A stretch of DNA of 64,000 nt, taken from positions 221,008 to 285,007 of the forward strand of contig JAAOMT010000258.1 of NCBI GenBank assembly GCA_016748015.1. Reading direction: 5' to 3'. The translations under genes were made by a program, and so were the position numbers. This document shows positions 11,494 to 25,306 of this stretch, one piece after another. Position 1 is the stretch's first letter; each line of letters starts with the position of its first letter. The stretch is from Geosiphon pyriformis (taxonomy: Eukaryota; Glomeromycota; Glomeromycetes; Archaeosporales; Geosiphonaceae). The notes under the pieces were generated by a model. That model searched no databases, had not been told where the DNA came from, and saw only the letters and a program-made list of their open reading frames with translations.

Positions 11494-13447
11494 TTGAAAA
11501 AAAAGTTTTTCTTTTTTTCTTTTTTGCTATTTTTTGCAAACATTTCTCAATCAAATAATTCTTTTGTGATGAATCTGGCTGCTGCTCTAGGTAGTATTAT
11601 GTCTAAAAAGAAGGCACCCATAGGGGTTTTTTATGATCCTATTGGGGATTCTTTTTCTCAAAAGAAAAGGGTTTCTGTTAGTAATATCAAGCATTCTGGA
11701 GATGAAAAAAATATTTCTTTGGTCAAATCTGATTCTAATCATGATGTGTATTCGGATATGGACAGTGTATCTAGTGATAGTGGAGACGATAATATTTCTC
11801 TTGATGTTGGCAATGGTTTTTTTCTTGGTTTGACAACAAACACCCCTAAAACTAAAAAAATAACTACTAATCTGGTCTGTGGCTTTCCTCTTGGCTCAAT
11901 TGATTATGGCATGGATGAAGATGATGTGCTCCTCCCTTCTTCTTTTAAAATCTCTCTTGAAAAAAAATGGGTTGACTCAAAAATTGTCAAATCTCAAGTT
12001 GAAGTGTCTGTCAGAAAGTTTTTTGTTCTTGACATTAATCTTAGTGCTGTGAAAAGAAAATCAGTGATGGCAAAGACTCAATTCATCAAAAAAAATTTTT
12101 CATTAGTCAATGGTTTTGGGGAGGCCACTACCCTCTCAAAATTTGAAGAGATCATCTGATCAATATTTACTTCAGAAAAAAACATGGAAATGGCCACATC
12201 ATTGGCCAGAGAAAAAGGAATCGATGTAAACAGCAATCTTAAGAGACAAGGAATAAGGTCAAATTGGGCTGTAGTAATTAAAAAAATTCCCATGAACACA
12301 CCTAAAAATATAATTGTCACTGTAGTATTCGAATTTGAAGAAATTAAGTCAATCAAAATTCAACTGATTGGAATGTGGCAAAAAGCTATAGTGAAGTTTG
12401 CTGAATTAGACCAAGTTAATTTGTTAGTCTTTAAGTGGTTATTCCTGATTAGTAAGAATTCTGTGCACATAGCCAAAGCAATAGAAGATCGTGAAACTTG
12501 GGTGTCAAGGGATTAGTTCAAAGTGCTTTTGTTTACTTTGCTGGTGGGAATAACAGCACATAATCTTGAAACTCTTCTGGAAAGGGCAGATAGAAAAACT
12601 TACATCATAAACAGATCTATGAAAACTGGTAATAAAATTCACTATGCTGTAGTTGGTTTTGAATCTAATAATGATCTGGAATCTGTCTTTTACACAGAGC
12701 CAATTCTTGGCAGTATTAAACTTTCTTGGGCAAGGATGGATCTGGTTTGGTGTAAAAAATGTGGAAAGTTTGGTCATTTTGCTCTGGAATGTAATGCACC
12801 TGTTGCATCTCCCTTTAAGCCTTCAAGAACATATAAAAGAGTTGCATCTGATGAACGTTGTCTTTAGTTGGCTAAGTTGTATAAGAAAAAAAATGTTCCA
12901 ATATCCTGCCCTGCTGCCTTTGGTGGTAAATCTTGGGCCCAGATGGTCTTACTTGCTGGTTTTTCTGATGGTTTTCACTTTGTTTTTGGTTCTGGTTCTT
13001 CTTTTTCTAGCACTTCAGGTTTGAATGATGGTCTTCCTTCTATTTTAGTTGACAATTTGTCTTTGGATGCTTGTTTGGTCTCTTTGGAGTGATTTTTAGA
13101 GCTGCTAACCAACCAAGTTTCTGGCATTGTGCACAAACTCAGCAACATGAAATTGGTGCCACAAGCTTCAGCTCCCTCTTAAAGTCTCAGCTATCTTAAT
13201 TGCCACCAAGGAGAATTTGGTTTTAAATATGGTCATGAATGATTCTAAGTTGGTACTTTCACCTTCCTCTTCTGCTTCTCTTAGTGTCTCAACATTGGAT
13301 CTGAGTAGTTCAAAAGTCTTGACAACCAAGATTGGCAGTTTGGAATCTAAGTTGGTGGCTTTTGAGACTTCTGTTAATTTAGTTTTGGCAAAGTTAGATC
13401 ATTTGAGTGCTGGCTTGGGTTCCTTGTTATTCTCTTCATCTCAATAA
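11494..13447 (+). pseudogene. LINE B ORF1 (gag)
   Basis: Frame from 11494 (alternative, more family-like starts at 11569 or 11599) to the TAA at 13447. It has an acidic Ser/Asp-rich N-terminus, the RRM-like core (12184-12516) with LIGMWQKAIVKF, and the zinc knuckle CKKCGKFGHFALEC at about 12754-12795. A heptad-rich C-terminal segment lies at 13280-13440 (KIGSLESKLVAFETSVNLVL). Single stops at 12157-12159, 12513-12515, 12865-12867 and 13090-13092 and at least one frame break interrupt it. By family it is the RNA-binding ORF1 protein. Confidence 0.8.
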
Positions 13448-13449
13448 GT

Positions 13450-16400
13450 GGTTTGATTTGGAAGGTAACTACATGTAATGTTTAGGGCATTAATGTTTTT
13501 GCCAAGCAGAAAAATGTTATTTATTGGCATAAGAATATGGACAACTTGATTTTGATTTTTATTGAGACTAAATTGAAAAATAAAATCCATCTGTGAATTG
13601 CTGGCAAATTTGAAAGTGTTCGTGTATTCACTTTTGGTTTGAATTCTAGGTATTTGGGTGCTGGTGTTGTGGTCATTATGAACTTTTCTTTGGTAAAACA
13701 TGTGTACAAAGTTTTTGAGATGTCCAGTCAGCTTCTATCTATTAGATTGCTTTTCAAAAATAAACTTTCTGTGTTTGTCTTGGAGCTGTATGCTGGTGCT
13801 TTGTCTGCAGCTCGGTTTTCACAGACTGGAGAAATCAACTTTCTCATTGCAAAAGCTGCTAATAGATCTTCTTTTGTCATCCTTGGTGGTAACTTTAATG
13901 AAAACAGTTTGAAAAGAAATGCTAGTTTTAAGAAATGTGTCAGTTTGGAGTTGGTCAATTCTTTGGTGGATAGTTTAGTCATGAAGAGTCTCACATGGAA
14001 GAATTCAAGAGGTGTAGAAAAAACAATTGATTTTGTGTTAGTTTTGTTAAATCTGGGTGGTTTGCTGGATACTCAGTTGAACTCTCTTTGCAGATAAGTA
14101 AATAAAAATCACTGGAAGTTTGATTTTAAAGATGCTAATAATGCAAAGTGGAGTGAGTTTAAAGAAGCTATGGCAACCAATACTGCCATGTTTTCTAATA
14201 GTTTTATCACTTCTGCACAATTCTTAGACTTAGACATAATATGAAACATGATTTGCGAAATTATGATGCTGTCAGCTAACAAAATATTCAAGAAGAAATG
14301 GTCTAAGAATTACAATGGTGTTTTTACCAAAGAATCTTCTAAGTTTTATAAGCTGGAGCTTTTGGTCTTAAAGATTGCTAAGGTTTTTTATGAGGAAGAT
14401 ATTGATAAGTTTGCTCTTCTTATGGAATGCTGGGATTCTTTAGACAATGTTAAGGCTTCAATTGTGTGAGAAATTGTGAACTTTGGTGTGGGTTTTGATC
14501 ATGTGCACTCAGCTTTTTTTAGTGTACAAAAGACATATTGTGTCTCCAAGCTTGCTAAATCTTTGTGAGCTGAAGAGTTAAGAATAAGGTCAGCTGTTAA
14601 TAGTTAAATAGAGAATTTTGCAATTAACAAAAGCAGTACAATCAGGAGTATGCTGGAGCACCTTTTTCGAAAGGTGGTTTTGGACCATTTGGTAGTTGAG
14701 GATGAACTGATTCTGGAACCAGAACTAGTTAAGGCCAAGATTGACATGATTATGGAAAGCTGGACCAGAAAGTATAATGTGGTGGGAGATTTTTCTGATA
14801 ATTAGTCACATCAATATTAGTCTTTGAAGTATATTTTTGATGGTGCTTTTTCAAATGTAATGTGTTCAGTTAATTTTGATAAGCTACTTGGAGTGGTTTC
14901 TAATCTGCCTAATGGCAAAGCTGTTGGTCTTTCTGGGATGTCAAATAAGCTTTGGAAGTATTGCGACAAATTGGTCTTGAATATGTTTTTGGTGCTTTTA
15001 AACTTCTGTTTGTTTTGTGAATCAGTTTCTGGTGCTTAGAAACAAGCTTGGGTTTCGATGATTTTAAACTGTATGAGTAAAAAAGAGTTCTTATAAACAC
15101 TTGATCTATTGCTTTGATTGAGACTGCCTGCAAAATTCTTTCCAAGATTCTTTTAGACAGAATTTTTTCGGCATTCAGCTCTTTTGATGTTTTATGTAGA
15201 GACAATTTCTTGGTTTTTAAGGGTACAACAATACAATTTCCTATTTTCGCCATTGGTTCTGCTATTAAGGATGCTTTGAAAAAAAACTGTGAACTCTGGT
15301 TGGTTTTGCAGGACATGTGAAAGGCCTACAATTCTGTTGGATAGGAGCATCTTAGGAACAATTTGATCAGAATAAAGATGTGTAACAAGTTCATTGGATT
15401 TTTTGGTGGCATTCACAATAGTCATATTAATAAAGTGATAACAGATTTTGGTTTGACAGATGGATATCAAGTACACAATGGTTAGGATCAGAGGGAAGTG
15501 TTCTCACCACTTTTTTGGCATATATTTTATGATCCTCTTTTGTGTAAAGTCAAAAGACAGGAAAGCATATATAGATATAGGTTGAACTCTTATTTTGTTG
15601 TCAAGACTGGTCATTTGGAATCTTAGGCTGGATTGACATCTTTTTTTGCTGCTGGTGCTTTTGTTGATGACACAATCTGAATTGGTAGTAGCCAAACTGC
15701 AATCCAACACATTCTCAATATTGCTAATGAATTTTTTCAAATCAATAACATTTCTATTAACAATAACAAGACAGTGGCAATTTCTATTAATTGCAAAGTG
15801 GTTTATCCTAATTTGTCTATTAGTGGTTTACCTATTTCCATTGCCAAGAAAGAAGAGTCTTATTACTATCTAAAAATTTTTTTGTTGACTGAGAGTTTGT
15901 CGAGACCTAGTCTGGCTAAAACAGATGCTGATGTCAGATTTTTTGCCAATCTGGTTCTAAGGAAAGCCATTTTTGATAAGCAGTTTTTGTATCTTGTGTT
16001 AGTGGTTTTCCACTCCATTGTCAGCTACAGAATGCAGTTCAGTTTTGTTCTTATTAATATGTATAATAAGTAGAATTCTTTGATTTACAGAGACTTAAAG
16101 CTGAAATCTGGTCTACTTCTCAATTTTTTTAATGATATGCTTTGTCATTTCTTATTGTATGGCTTAAAAACTTTTGAGCAAGTCTAAGCTGAAAGCAAAG
16201 TTGCTTCCATTGTGTGCTTTGCAAACTCTGTTGGAATTTTGGGTCATTTGTTTTTATACAGGTTTCATGACTTGCAGGTTCTGTCTTGGAGCCTACTTCA
16301 CCCTTTGGCATCCTCAGTTCATATTAAAGTCAGTGCTTCTAACAATTTTTTGGCAGGTGTGGTTTGTATTTTTCTTGGGTGCAGTCTGTCTTTGAGTGAT

Positions 16401-18045
16401 TAAGTGAATAATTTTTTCTGTTTTCATGGTAGTACTCCTATGTTATCTGTTCTTGGCAGGTCTGATTACTTTGGATTTCTTCCATCTTTTTAGAGATATG
16501 ATATTGCTTTTATTAAACAGTTTCATTGTAAGAATGGAGCTGTTTTTGATTGGAAAACATTCAAGCATTGGAAAAGATTGGACCCACATGGCCCTGTTTC
16601 TGAATGGTTTAGGCGTTCTGTTGACTTTCTTGATAGTATGGTTTCTTCCCCTGCCCATTTTTTGCCTGTAATTGGTACTGAGCATTTAGATATTTTGGAA
16701 TCTAGTGAGTTTAGACTGATTTATAATCGGTTGCTGAATCTTGCAACTGACAGCCTTTCTATTTATATGGATGGATCTCTGAAGAGATTGGAGAGTGTTG
16801 ACATAAGAGCTGGTGCTGTAGTTTTTTTTTGAAAATATAAGCTTGAATTTAGGAGTCAGAGTTTCTGGTTTGATGTCTTCTACTTTGGCTGAATTGTAAG
16901 CCATCACATTGGCTTTTGAGTGTGTTCTTCCTAATAGCTTAGTTGGTGTCTATTTGGACAATTAGGCTACCTTAAATGCTTGTAAATCGGAATTAGGTAT
17001 GGTGTATTCAGATTTTAGGAATTGCTGTTGGGTTGAGTGTCAGCACATTGTAAACATTATTAGAAAAAAGGATTTGAGTGTTAGCTGGCACAAGATGCAG
17101 AGTCATTTGGGTGTCATGGGCAATAAACATGCTAATGTGCTTGCTAACACAGCATCTTTTTCTCCCTGGTGTCTTGTTTTGCATGTGAAAGAATGTTACT
17201 TTTTAGCTGATGGAAATGCTGTTTCTGGTAATTCTAGACATTTTGTTTGTAAGGTCTTTCAGTCTATTCATCATGCATGCTGAAAGGTTGGTTCAGGTTC
17301 TAGAGTTTTGGATAGCAGTCTGTATTTAGACATAGATTGGTTTAGCTTATCATTGGTATGGCATCCAGACTTGCACATAACTGCTGGCTTTACTAGTAAA
17401 TTCATGGCTGGTGTTTACACATATTTTATAAAAGCCCTACACTATTGGCTGCCAGTCGCTGTTTAGAAGCAATTATATAACAGATGCTATTCTAGTATGC
17501 TGTGTTTGTATTATGGCGAAGTTGAGGTTTCTGACCATGCCTTTTCTTGTATGGTAGATAATTCTGCTTGTTGTCACTTGTTGGATGCTCACATTGCTGC
17601 TTGGGGTCTTTTTTCTGGTCTTTTTACCTCCTTTTCAAGTGTTTCACAATTTTTATCTTTTTGTGCTTCAAATGTCACAGTTTGCACAGCTCTTTGCAAG
17701 AGCTTTGTTTTTAAGGATTGGCTTTAAAAAGCTGTGTTTGTCTTTAGAGGTGCCAAAATAGCTGGTTAGAAGATTGTGGAATTTGTGCATAACTTGTGTC
17801 TTGCCTTTAGGAATGAAGTTTGGTTGGTTCGTGCTAAGCATTGTGCCTGCATAGAAAAGAGTAAGATAATACCTAGTAACAGTTTGGCTTTAGTTTCAGT
17901 TTTAAGGCTGTCTGTATTGCTTTCTGCGAGTGTTATTAGGTTGTTGGGTATTGCTGAGACAATTGGTATTGGTTTTGGTTTTTGTAAGTCTTGTTTGTTT
18001 TTCTCAGGTATTGAAAATTTAGTTTCAGTACATATAGGTGTTTAG
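13450..18045 (+). pseudogene. LINE B ORF2 (endonuclease, RT, RNase H)
   Basis: Endonuclease motifs include TTCNV near 13470, IETKL near 13565 and GGNFNENS near 13888, where the usual GDFN Asp is Asn. RT follows: NGKAVGLSGMSNKLW (about 14915), then FVDDTI at 15661-15678, so the Asp pair is kept. RNase H shows IYMDGSL (about 16763), AEL followed by a stop, and SWHKMQSHLGVMGNKHAN (about 17083). The C-terminal CLYYGEVEVSDHAFSC (17500) is the Cys/His motif seen in the other copies. The last piece ends with TAG at 18043-18045. More than a dozen stops, mostly TAG/TGA where relatives have Trp or Gln, make it inactive. Confidence 0.85.
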
Positions 18046-18180
18046 TGTGGTTCTGATTGGCCCAAGTGGCTGGTTACATGTAGAAAATACATGATTCATG
18101 TCTAGTTTAGATCAGTCAATTGATATATTGTATTAAGTAGTGTTTGGATCTCGCTCATAAAATATAATAAAAAAAAAAAA

Positions 18181-21100
18181 CTTAATAAACAGCAGAATCT
18201 ATTTTATATAAAAATAAATAATCAAAAAACTTAATATTACTATAAAAAAAACACAAAATACTATAGTAATATTTATTATACAGATATTTATAAACAGCTA
18301 TAAATAATTAATAATACAAAGTTTTTATAAAATAAAAATAAATACTAACAGTAATTTAATTTGTATAGTCAAAAATTATATAAGAGTTTGGATATTACAT
18401 TAAAAAAACTAGCTCTATCTATATTTTTAATTAAACTTTGGTTTAAAATTTTGGTACTATAATCAGTTTCTTAATAGATATAATAAATAGCTTAAAAAAT
18501 TTCATAAATAAAACATTTTGTGTTTTTAAAAACACAAATATTATTGGTTTTTAAAAATAATAGTTAAAAACATTATATTTAAAAAAAATATAGTATCAAC
18601 CAATATATTAGTTTTATTATTATTAAAAACTCTTAATCTTAGTTAATTGTTTAAAAAACAGGCAATTATCAAAGTTTTTCAAATTAAAACTGCTTATTAC
18701 TAAGATTGTAAAATGTTTGAACTTAAAAAATATGTTTAAATTTGATTATTTTATTAAAATTTGGTTAATTGTTGATAAAACAAAAGTTTCTAAAATTATA
18801 AGAATGATTTAAAATAATATAGATATAATAGTTATTATTAAGTATTTGTTAATATTTAAAAAAGAATATATAAAATCCAAATATTATGAATTTAAAACAA
18901 CCAAAAATGCATTTATCTAAAAAGTAATCAAGCAATATATAGAAAATTTTGTTTAAACAAAAAACAGATAATTAAGAATGTTTTAAAGTAATTTTTTTGC
19001 AAAGTTGTTTTAAATTACTTGGTAGTTAAAAAAGATTTGGTTTTAAAACTGAATAAAATAAAAAGCAAGATTAATGAAATTATAAAAAAGTAGATAAAAA
19101 ATAAGATTGTATTTTAGATAATATTCAATTTTTGGTTTTACTAATATTTATCTTTGACTTATATAAACAATAATACATTTTTTGGGATTATATACAAGAT
19201 TAAATTGCAGAAATTAGTTTAAGTTGTTAATAATTTGCTTAATAGCAAAGTTACTAAACTGTTTGGTATATTTAATAAATTCTAAAAACATTGTGATAAA
19301 ACTGTAATAAAATGTCTTCTAAATTTGTTTAATTTGTGTTTGTTTTTAAGTAATATTCTGGTTTTTTGGAAAAAAGTATAGGTTTTAATGATCTTCAAAT
19401 CTTATAAATAAGATATATTTTAACAAATATCTAATTTATTATATTAATTAAAACAGTTAAAAAAATTCTATTTAAAATTCTTTCAGATAAGATTTTCTTT
19501 ATATGTAAAGAATTTAATGTTTTTTATAATAATAATTTTTGGTTTTAAAGAGTACTTTAATTCAGTTTTTTGTGTTTGTTATTAACTTAATAGTAGAAAA
19601 TACTTTGGAAAAAAGCTAAAAGCTTTGGTTAATTTTGCAGGATATATATAAAATATATGATTTATTTAAATAATATTACTTAAAAACTAGTTTAAAACAT
19701 ATTAAAATATGTAACAGATTTATTAATTTTTTTGAAAATATACACATGAACAGAATTAACAGAATAATAATTGATTTTGGTCTTTTAAATAACTATAATA
19801 TTTATAATAAACTAAATTAGAGTAAAATTTTCTTATTACTTTTATAAAAAGATTTTTATAATCTTTTTTTTTGTAAAATAAAAAGACATGAACAGTTATA
19901 TAGATATAAAATTAACATGAATTTCATGATAAGAATAAGCAAAATAGAAATTAGTAGAAAAAAATTTTTATTTTTTGTAATTGATACTTTTGTCAATAAT
20001 ATAATTTGAATTAAAAATAGCCAAGCTTTAATATAATATATTTTAAATATTGCTAATAAGTTTTTTAAGATTAATAATATTTCTATTAACAATAACAAAA
20101 TAATAAATATTTCTATTAATTAAAGGATTGTGTATTTTTTTTATATATTAATAGTCACCCAATTTTTATTGTTTAATTTAACAAATTTTATAGGTACTTA
20201 GACATTTTTTTGTTGACAAAAGGTATATTAAAGCCAAGTTTTTTCAAGATATATTCAAATATTAAGTTTTTTTTAAATGTGGTTTTTAAAAAAGCATTAT
20301 TAAACAAACAGTTTTATATTTAATTTTAGTAGTTTTACAGTTTATAATTGGTTATTATATATAATTTAGTTTTATGTTTAAAAATATGTATTAGAAATAA
20401 AATATTATAATAAAAAAAAAATTTAGATCTAAGGCCAATCTGTTAAAAAATTTTTTTAATAAAACTTTGTATTATCTATTTCTGTATGAATTAAAGTCAT
20501 TTAATTAAATACAAATAGAGACAAAAATTGCTTTAGTAATTAGTTTTGCTAATACTTTGGGAATTTTTGGTCAGTTGTTTGAATACCAATTTTTGGATTT
20601 ACAAATTCTGAGTTGAATACTTATAAACTTGCTACAATATCTAATTAAATTGAAAATTAGATTTGTAAATAATTTTTTGGCAGATGTAATAAAAATTTTC
20701 TTATATAATGAAATTTCTATAGTTAACAATTTGTCTAGTATGTTCTATAGTTTTGATTACTATCTAATATCTAAGATTTTAGGTAATTTTTATTACTTTG
20801 AAGTGATTGGTTCTTTAAAACACTTTAATATAACTTTTAAAGCCAAATTATTAGACAAGTATAGATTGATTATGAATTAAAAAACTTTTTATTATTGAAA
20901 AAAATTGAGTTCTAAAAGTCTAGTGTAAGTATAATTTATGAGAATGTTAATATATATAAATAATTTTCTGTTTATGCTAATAAAATTGCTATTAGTTTTG
21001 ACTGTTTAAATTTTTTTAATTTAATAGACTTTGCAGACATTTAAAAATATTTGTATAAGTTATAAACAGGAGCAATAAATATTTACACTGATAGTATATT

Positions 21101-22112
21101 AAAAAGTTTGGGTACTGTAAAAATAACTGGTGAAATAACAGCTTATTTTTCAGATATCAAGATAAGATTAGATATTAGAATATATAAATTGTTATTTTTA
21201 ACAATATTTAAATTGTAAACAATTATTTTGGTCTTGAAGTGTATTTTTTTTTTGTTTGGTGGTTTTACACATGAATTGTTAAGTGATTATAAATACATGT
21301 ATTTTAAAACTCTAGTTTTATATGTCAAATTACAGAAACAAGTATTAAGTGAAAAGATATTATGTGGCTAATTTAATTAGATCTAAGAATATTACAGTAA
21401 AGTAAGTAAAAGTCAAAGACCATTTAAAAGATGCTAGAAATGAATGAGCAGATGCTTTTGTATATAATACTGCACAGTCTTATTTGGGCCTTTTTGTGAG
21501 TATTTAAAAAAAATTTATTATGGTTAATAATATAATTGTGTTAGATAATACTTATTATTTTGTTTATAATATTTTTAGACTATTTGTTATACTTAATAAA
21601 CAGTAAGTTCTAGTGTAAATGTTTTGAATAACTTATTTATCTAGAACATAAACTGGACTTGTACTGTTATAGTTTGGTATCTAGACTTTTATATGCTTTT
21701 TGGTTTTATCAATAGAACTTTGACTATTCTTTGTACATATTTAATAAAAATGGTTTATAAAAAGCTATCAGTTACAGTTAAAAAAAAACTTTATGATAAA
21801 AATTATCCAAATGTTTTGTGCTTAGCATATGGTAATATTAAGCTACCTAATTATGTTTTTACATGTTCGAAAAATGCTTTTATGTATTTTGATATCTTAT
21901 ATAATCATATAAAATTGTAAAAGTTTTTGGTTATGGTCTGCTTTTTATTATCTTCACTAGTGCTGTATGCTCTTTTTTTGAGAATTTTTAATATTGAGTT
22001 GTATACAGTTTTGTGCAAAAGCTTTGTTTTTAAAAATTAGATTGATGAAACTATGATAGTCTTTGGTAATAAAAAAAGCTATATTAATAGTAGTTAATTT
22101 TGTTTGTTATTA
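18181..22112 (+). mobile_element. LINE C, 5'-truncated old copy
   Basis: Starts directly after the LINE B A-tail, on the same strand. From about 18400 it aligns to LINE B from the endonuclease-RT linker onward: the NLLNSKVTKLFGIFN-like segment (19225), the RT palm region (about 19980), RNase H and GH(L)KDARNEXAD-like residues (about 21420), and the C-terminal CLAYGNIKLPNYVFTCS (21820). Almost every third-position G/C has become A/T, and stops are dense. The end of ORF2 and the tail are cut by an LTR of the Ty3/gypsy family found at 52-64 kb. The first 200 bp are not assignable. Confidence 0.7.
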
Positions 22113-22540
22113 TAATAAATAATTATTTGAAATATTAAAACAAATAACAAATTCATAATTTGGTCCTCAATAGTTATTAATAATAGTGGTTTCTGAAGAT
22201 TTTATGATTTGAGATTTAATTAATGGTTTTTTCTGTGAATTTTTTTCTTTAGCATAATAGCTAATTTAATTTAACAATTATGCTTTTCTAATAAACTATT
22301 TTTAAGTTTCTATTCTTGTTTTACAGATCTTTTATCAGACTATTCTTGATGTCAATTACTTAATACTTAATTTTTTAATCAATTAGTAAACAACAAAGAA
22401 ACAAAAATAAAAATAAAATAAAAAAAAATAAAAAGTTATTTTGTTAATAGCTGTAATTAATAACTATTGTTCTAATATAATTAAATATTGTATTCTATCA
22501 ACATAAATTATTAATAATAAAAAGTGATAAAAATTTTTAA
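22113..22540 (-). mobile_element. Decayed LTR of the 52-64 kb Ty3/gypsy family
   Basis: Reads in the same direction as the LTR at 61664-62528. It opens with ATTATTTG...CAAATAACAAATTC and keeps the TTAATCAATTAGTAA...AACAACAAAGAAA block and the AGCTGTAATTAATAACTATTGTTCTA block in the same order. The far (5') end of the LTR can no longer be aligned past about 22540. No internal domain is next to it, so it is a solo LTR or a truncated one. It sits at the 3' end of LINE C. Confidence 0.65.
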
Positions 22541-22859
22541 TCAAGTAATAATAACATAAATTAGATAATAATTGAATATATTATTAATATAAGTATAATT
22601 TACTTTAAGTTATAAAAAACTATTTTTTAAAAAGAAAAATATTAAATAATTATTTATTTTTAACTATTGTTTTGTTTTTTTTTGTTTTTAATATTTTTGC
22701 TATATATATATAATTTATATTATATGAAATTTTACATTTTTTTACATTACTTTCTGGAAATATGCTTATTCTTAGAAATATGCCATAATTTTTTGAAAAT
22801 ATGCTCATTTATTAAGTACTATTTTTCTATTAGTTTATTTTATGATTTGTTTTTTTTTA
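22541..22859. other. AT-rich spacer with a short three-fold repeat
   Basis: No gene. The only structure is three imperfect copies of (G)AAATATGC at about 22756, 22779 and 22798, spaced by about 20 bp. A hydrophobic open frame here (22667-22900) is what poly-T DNA gives by chance. Confidence 0.5.
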
Positions 22860-24430
22860 TTTTTTCTGAAAAAAAACCAAAGATATCACATAAAAAGTAA
22901 AACCACCAACAATTTAAGCCCAAGTTTTTCTGCTAAATAAAACTGGACAAGCAATTGGTATCTGTTTTTTTCTATATATATTTGCTAAATAAACCTAATT
23001 TTAAGAATTGACTATTTATCTACTACAATTACCCAAATTTTCACTTACTAAACACATACCAAAAACATGACCAAATTGTTTGCACTAAACACAATAAGCC
23101 AAAAAAAGACCAGCTCAGCACAAATTTACATTCTTAAAAACTGGAGTAAAACTAACAACAGCTTTTTTGGAAGCTTTATTAGCAAAACAAAACACAACAT
23201 ATTTATTATGCCCATATGTATTCAAATTACAACCAATAAATTTTCTCATCATATAATATCAATACTTTAGAAAAATTATAAGCAGTAATGCTAACTGACA
23301 ACATATACAACAAAACTTGATAAAGATCTTTGGATACTTACAACTGTTTATTATTAACTGCCAAAGCTACATACATAAAATTCTTTTCCATGAAAACTGA
23401 TCAGTTAAAAGCAACCAAATTAGTAATATTTGATAATTTAAACTCTATTAGTGTTTTTTGCCAAAGACCAATAAATTGCATTTTGATAGACATAATCTTG
23501 CCAAATTTAGAGAACATTGACTTCATAGCTAATTTGAAAAGATTTACTGAGATCTTTTTGACAATTATTTTTCAATCTGTATGATTGTTTTTTTCTTATA
23601 TTATTATCTACCATAATTTTTTTATAAATTGCCAATTTTTTTGCTTTATTTAAGCTCAATTCTAATATAAAAAATGATTTGATAATTTCTGAAAATTTTG
23701 AAGAAGTAGATATTTCTCCAAAATCATCAACACAATAGGAAATTTTTTTTATTATAATTAATTTATTATTGTTAATTTTATCAGATATAGCAGACAACTC
23801 AATATCCAATGTAAATAACTTTGTCAAATTGAAATTCCATTTTTCTAAAACACATGACCTAATTAATAGAAGTTATTTGAAGCCATTAAACTTAGATAAT
23901 AGAAGCATTAAAATGTTTTTATCATTGTTTAAATCTATAAATAAAAGAGTTTTTGGCAATTGATTCAACACATATGTTTAAGTGCAAATTTTTCACAACA
24001 TAATATTATCTATATTATTATTAATTACTAAATTATTCAAATCTACATAGCTAGTTTTTTTGGCAATCATATTTTTCATATTTTTTATGTTTGATAGACT
24101 ATTAATATTACTGGTTTTACTATTAATTTCACTTCTCCAAGACATTACAAACTTCTTACCAAAATTATTAATATTTTTAAGACTTAAAAAACTAACAGAC
24201 AAATTGACTATACTGATATCTATATCAAGTTTTTTTGGTTTTTATAAGATATATTATAGAAGTAAACACTTTTTACATGCTTTTTTTTAGCATTTGAGTG
24301 AATTTCCAAACCAGCTAAACCTAAATTAGAACTACTAACAAAAGAACCCACCAGTTTTATCACAACAAAAAAAAATAAGTTGGAAGAAATAACTAAAGAA
24401 ACACAAAGGCAAAAAAAAAACAAATTAATT
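22860..24430 (-). mobile_element. LINE D, 5' (ORF1) fragment
   Basis: Minus-strand remnant of gag only. The end at about 22860-23250 aligns with the LINE A and LINE E zinc-knuckle region, and 23827-23507 aligns with the start of the gag core (a VNNFVKL region and FGEISTSSKFSEIIKSFF, compare FGEATTLSKFEEII in LINE B). The N-terminal part extends to about 24423. ORF2 is absent here. Strong AT erosion and many stops. Confidence 0.65.
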
Positions 24431-25306
24431 CTTTAATAATTTTTTGCTTTTATTATGGCCAAAAGATTGACAAGAAAAAAATTATAATTTTTATTGTTAA
24501 AGTCTATTTTATTTATTAAATAAATAACTAATTATATTTAAAATATTTGAAAAATTAATAGCAATACTTTTTGTTTTTAATTTATATCTGCTTATATAAT
24601 TTTAAATTATATAAAAAACAATAATAAATAATTTTATAAAAAAATTTTATAGCAAATTGGTTTTAAACTTTAAACTTTTTTTAAATATAATATTTTATCT
24701 AAAATACATATTTTTAGTAATAAAACAAAACTAAAATCTGTAATAAATAATAAATTTTAAAATTATAAACATCAAATATAAAAATTGGTTATTTAAAAAA
24801 ACTTTTTTTAAAACAAAATTACCAAAAAACTTAGTATTAATAATAAATTTTAACAAAACTAAGTTTAAAAAAAAATTTATTAATAAATAAATTATTAAGT
24901 ATTTATATAACTCTTTTTTTGTAATTAAAATAAATAAATTATTAATAAATAAAAAAGCTTTTCTGACTTATTAGTTTATTAAAATAGTTACAATCTTAAT
25001 AATATTAATATTAAAAAACTTGTTTATAAAATTTAGTATTTTTTGTATTATTACTTAGCTATTTTTAATTTAAATAATATTATTAACAAAACTATTTATA
25101 ATTAAATATAATATAATTTGGTTTAATTTTTAACTTTATCTATTTTAATAATAAATTTAATATTAATATAATATTTATATAAATATTTATGTTTTTTAAT
25201 TTCACATAAAAAAAGATTATAAAAAATTTTTTATAGCAAAAATAAAAATTTTTACTTTAGTTTAGACTTTTATATATTTTATTATTATAAATATTACAAA
25301 TATTAA
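24431..25306 (-). mobile_element. LINE H, RT fragment (3' part)
   Basis: Very AT-rich. From about 24640 it can be followed against LINE E 48230-48790 (the stretch with TTATGTTTTTTAATTTCACATAAAAAAA at its end is the clearest match to the segment just downstream of the RT palm). It is the 3' half of a minus-strand LINE split by element G2. The 24431-24640 part shows nothing recognisable. Confidence 0.5.

Larger units (their letters stand above)
11450..18180 (+). mobile_element. LINE B, near full-length non-LTR retrotransposon
   Basis: A 6.7-kb plus-strand copy of the same family as LINE A, from a 5' end like that of LINE A (TTCTTTCTCTCTTACTTCC) to an A12 tail at 18169-18180. ORF1 (gag) and ORF2 (endonuclease, RT, RNase H, C-terminal motif) are readable over their whole length with scattered stops. 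The 3' UTR (18046-18168) carries the conserved GGCTGGTTACATGTA block shared with the G elements. It is head-to-head with LINE F on its left and is followed directly by LINE C on the same strand. Confidence 0.85.

Noticed and set aside
22667-22900. Hydrophobic 77-codon frame that looks like a membrane protein
   Set aside because: Phe/Leu/Ile-only composition is what poly-T DNA yields in any T-rich frame; no start context or neighbour supports it.
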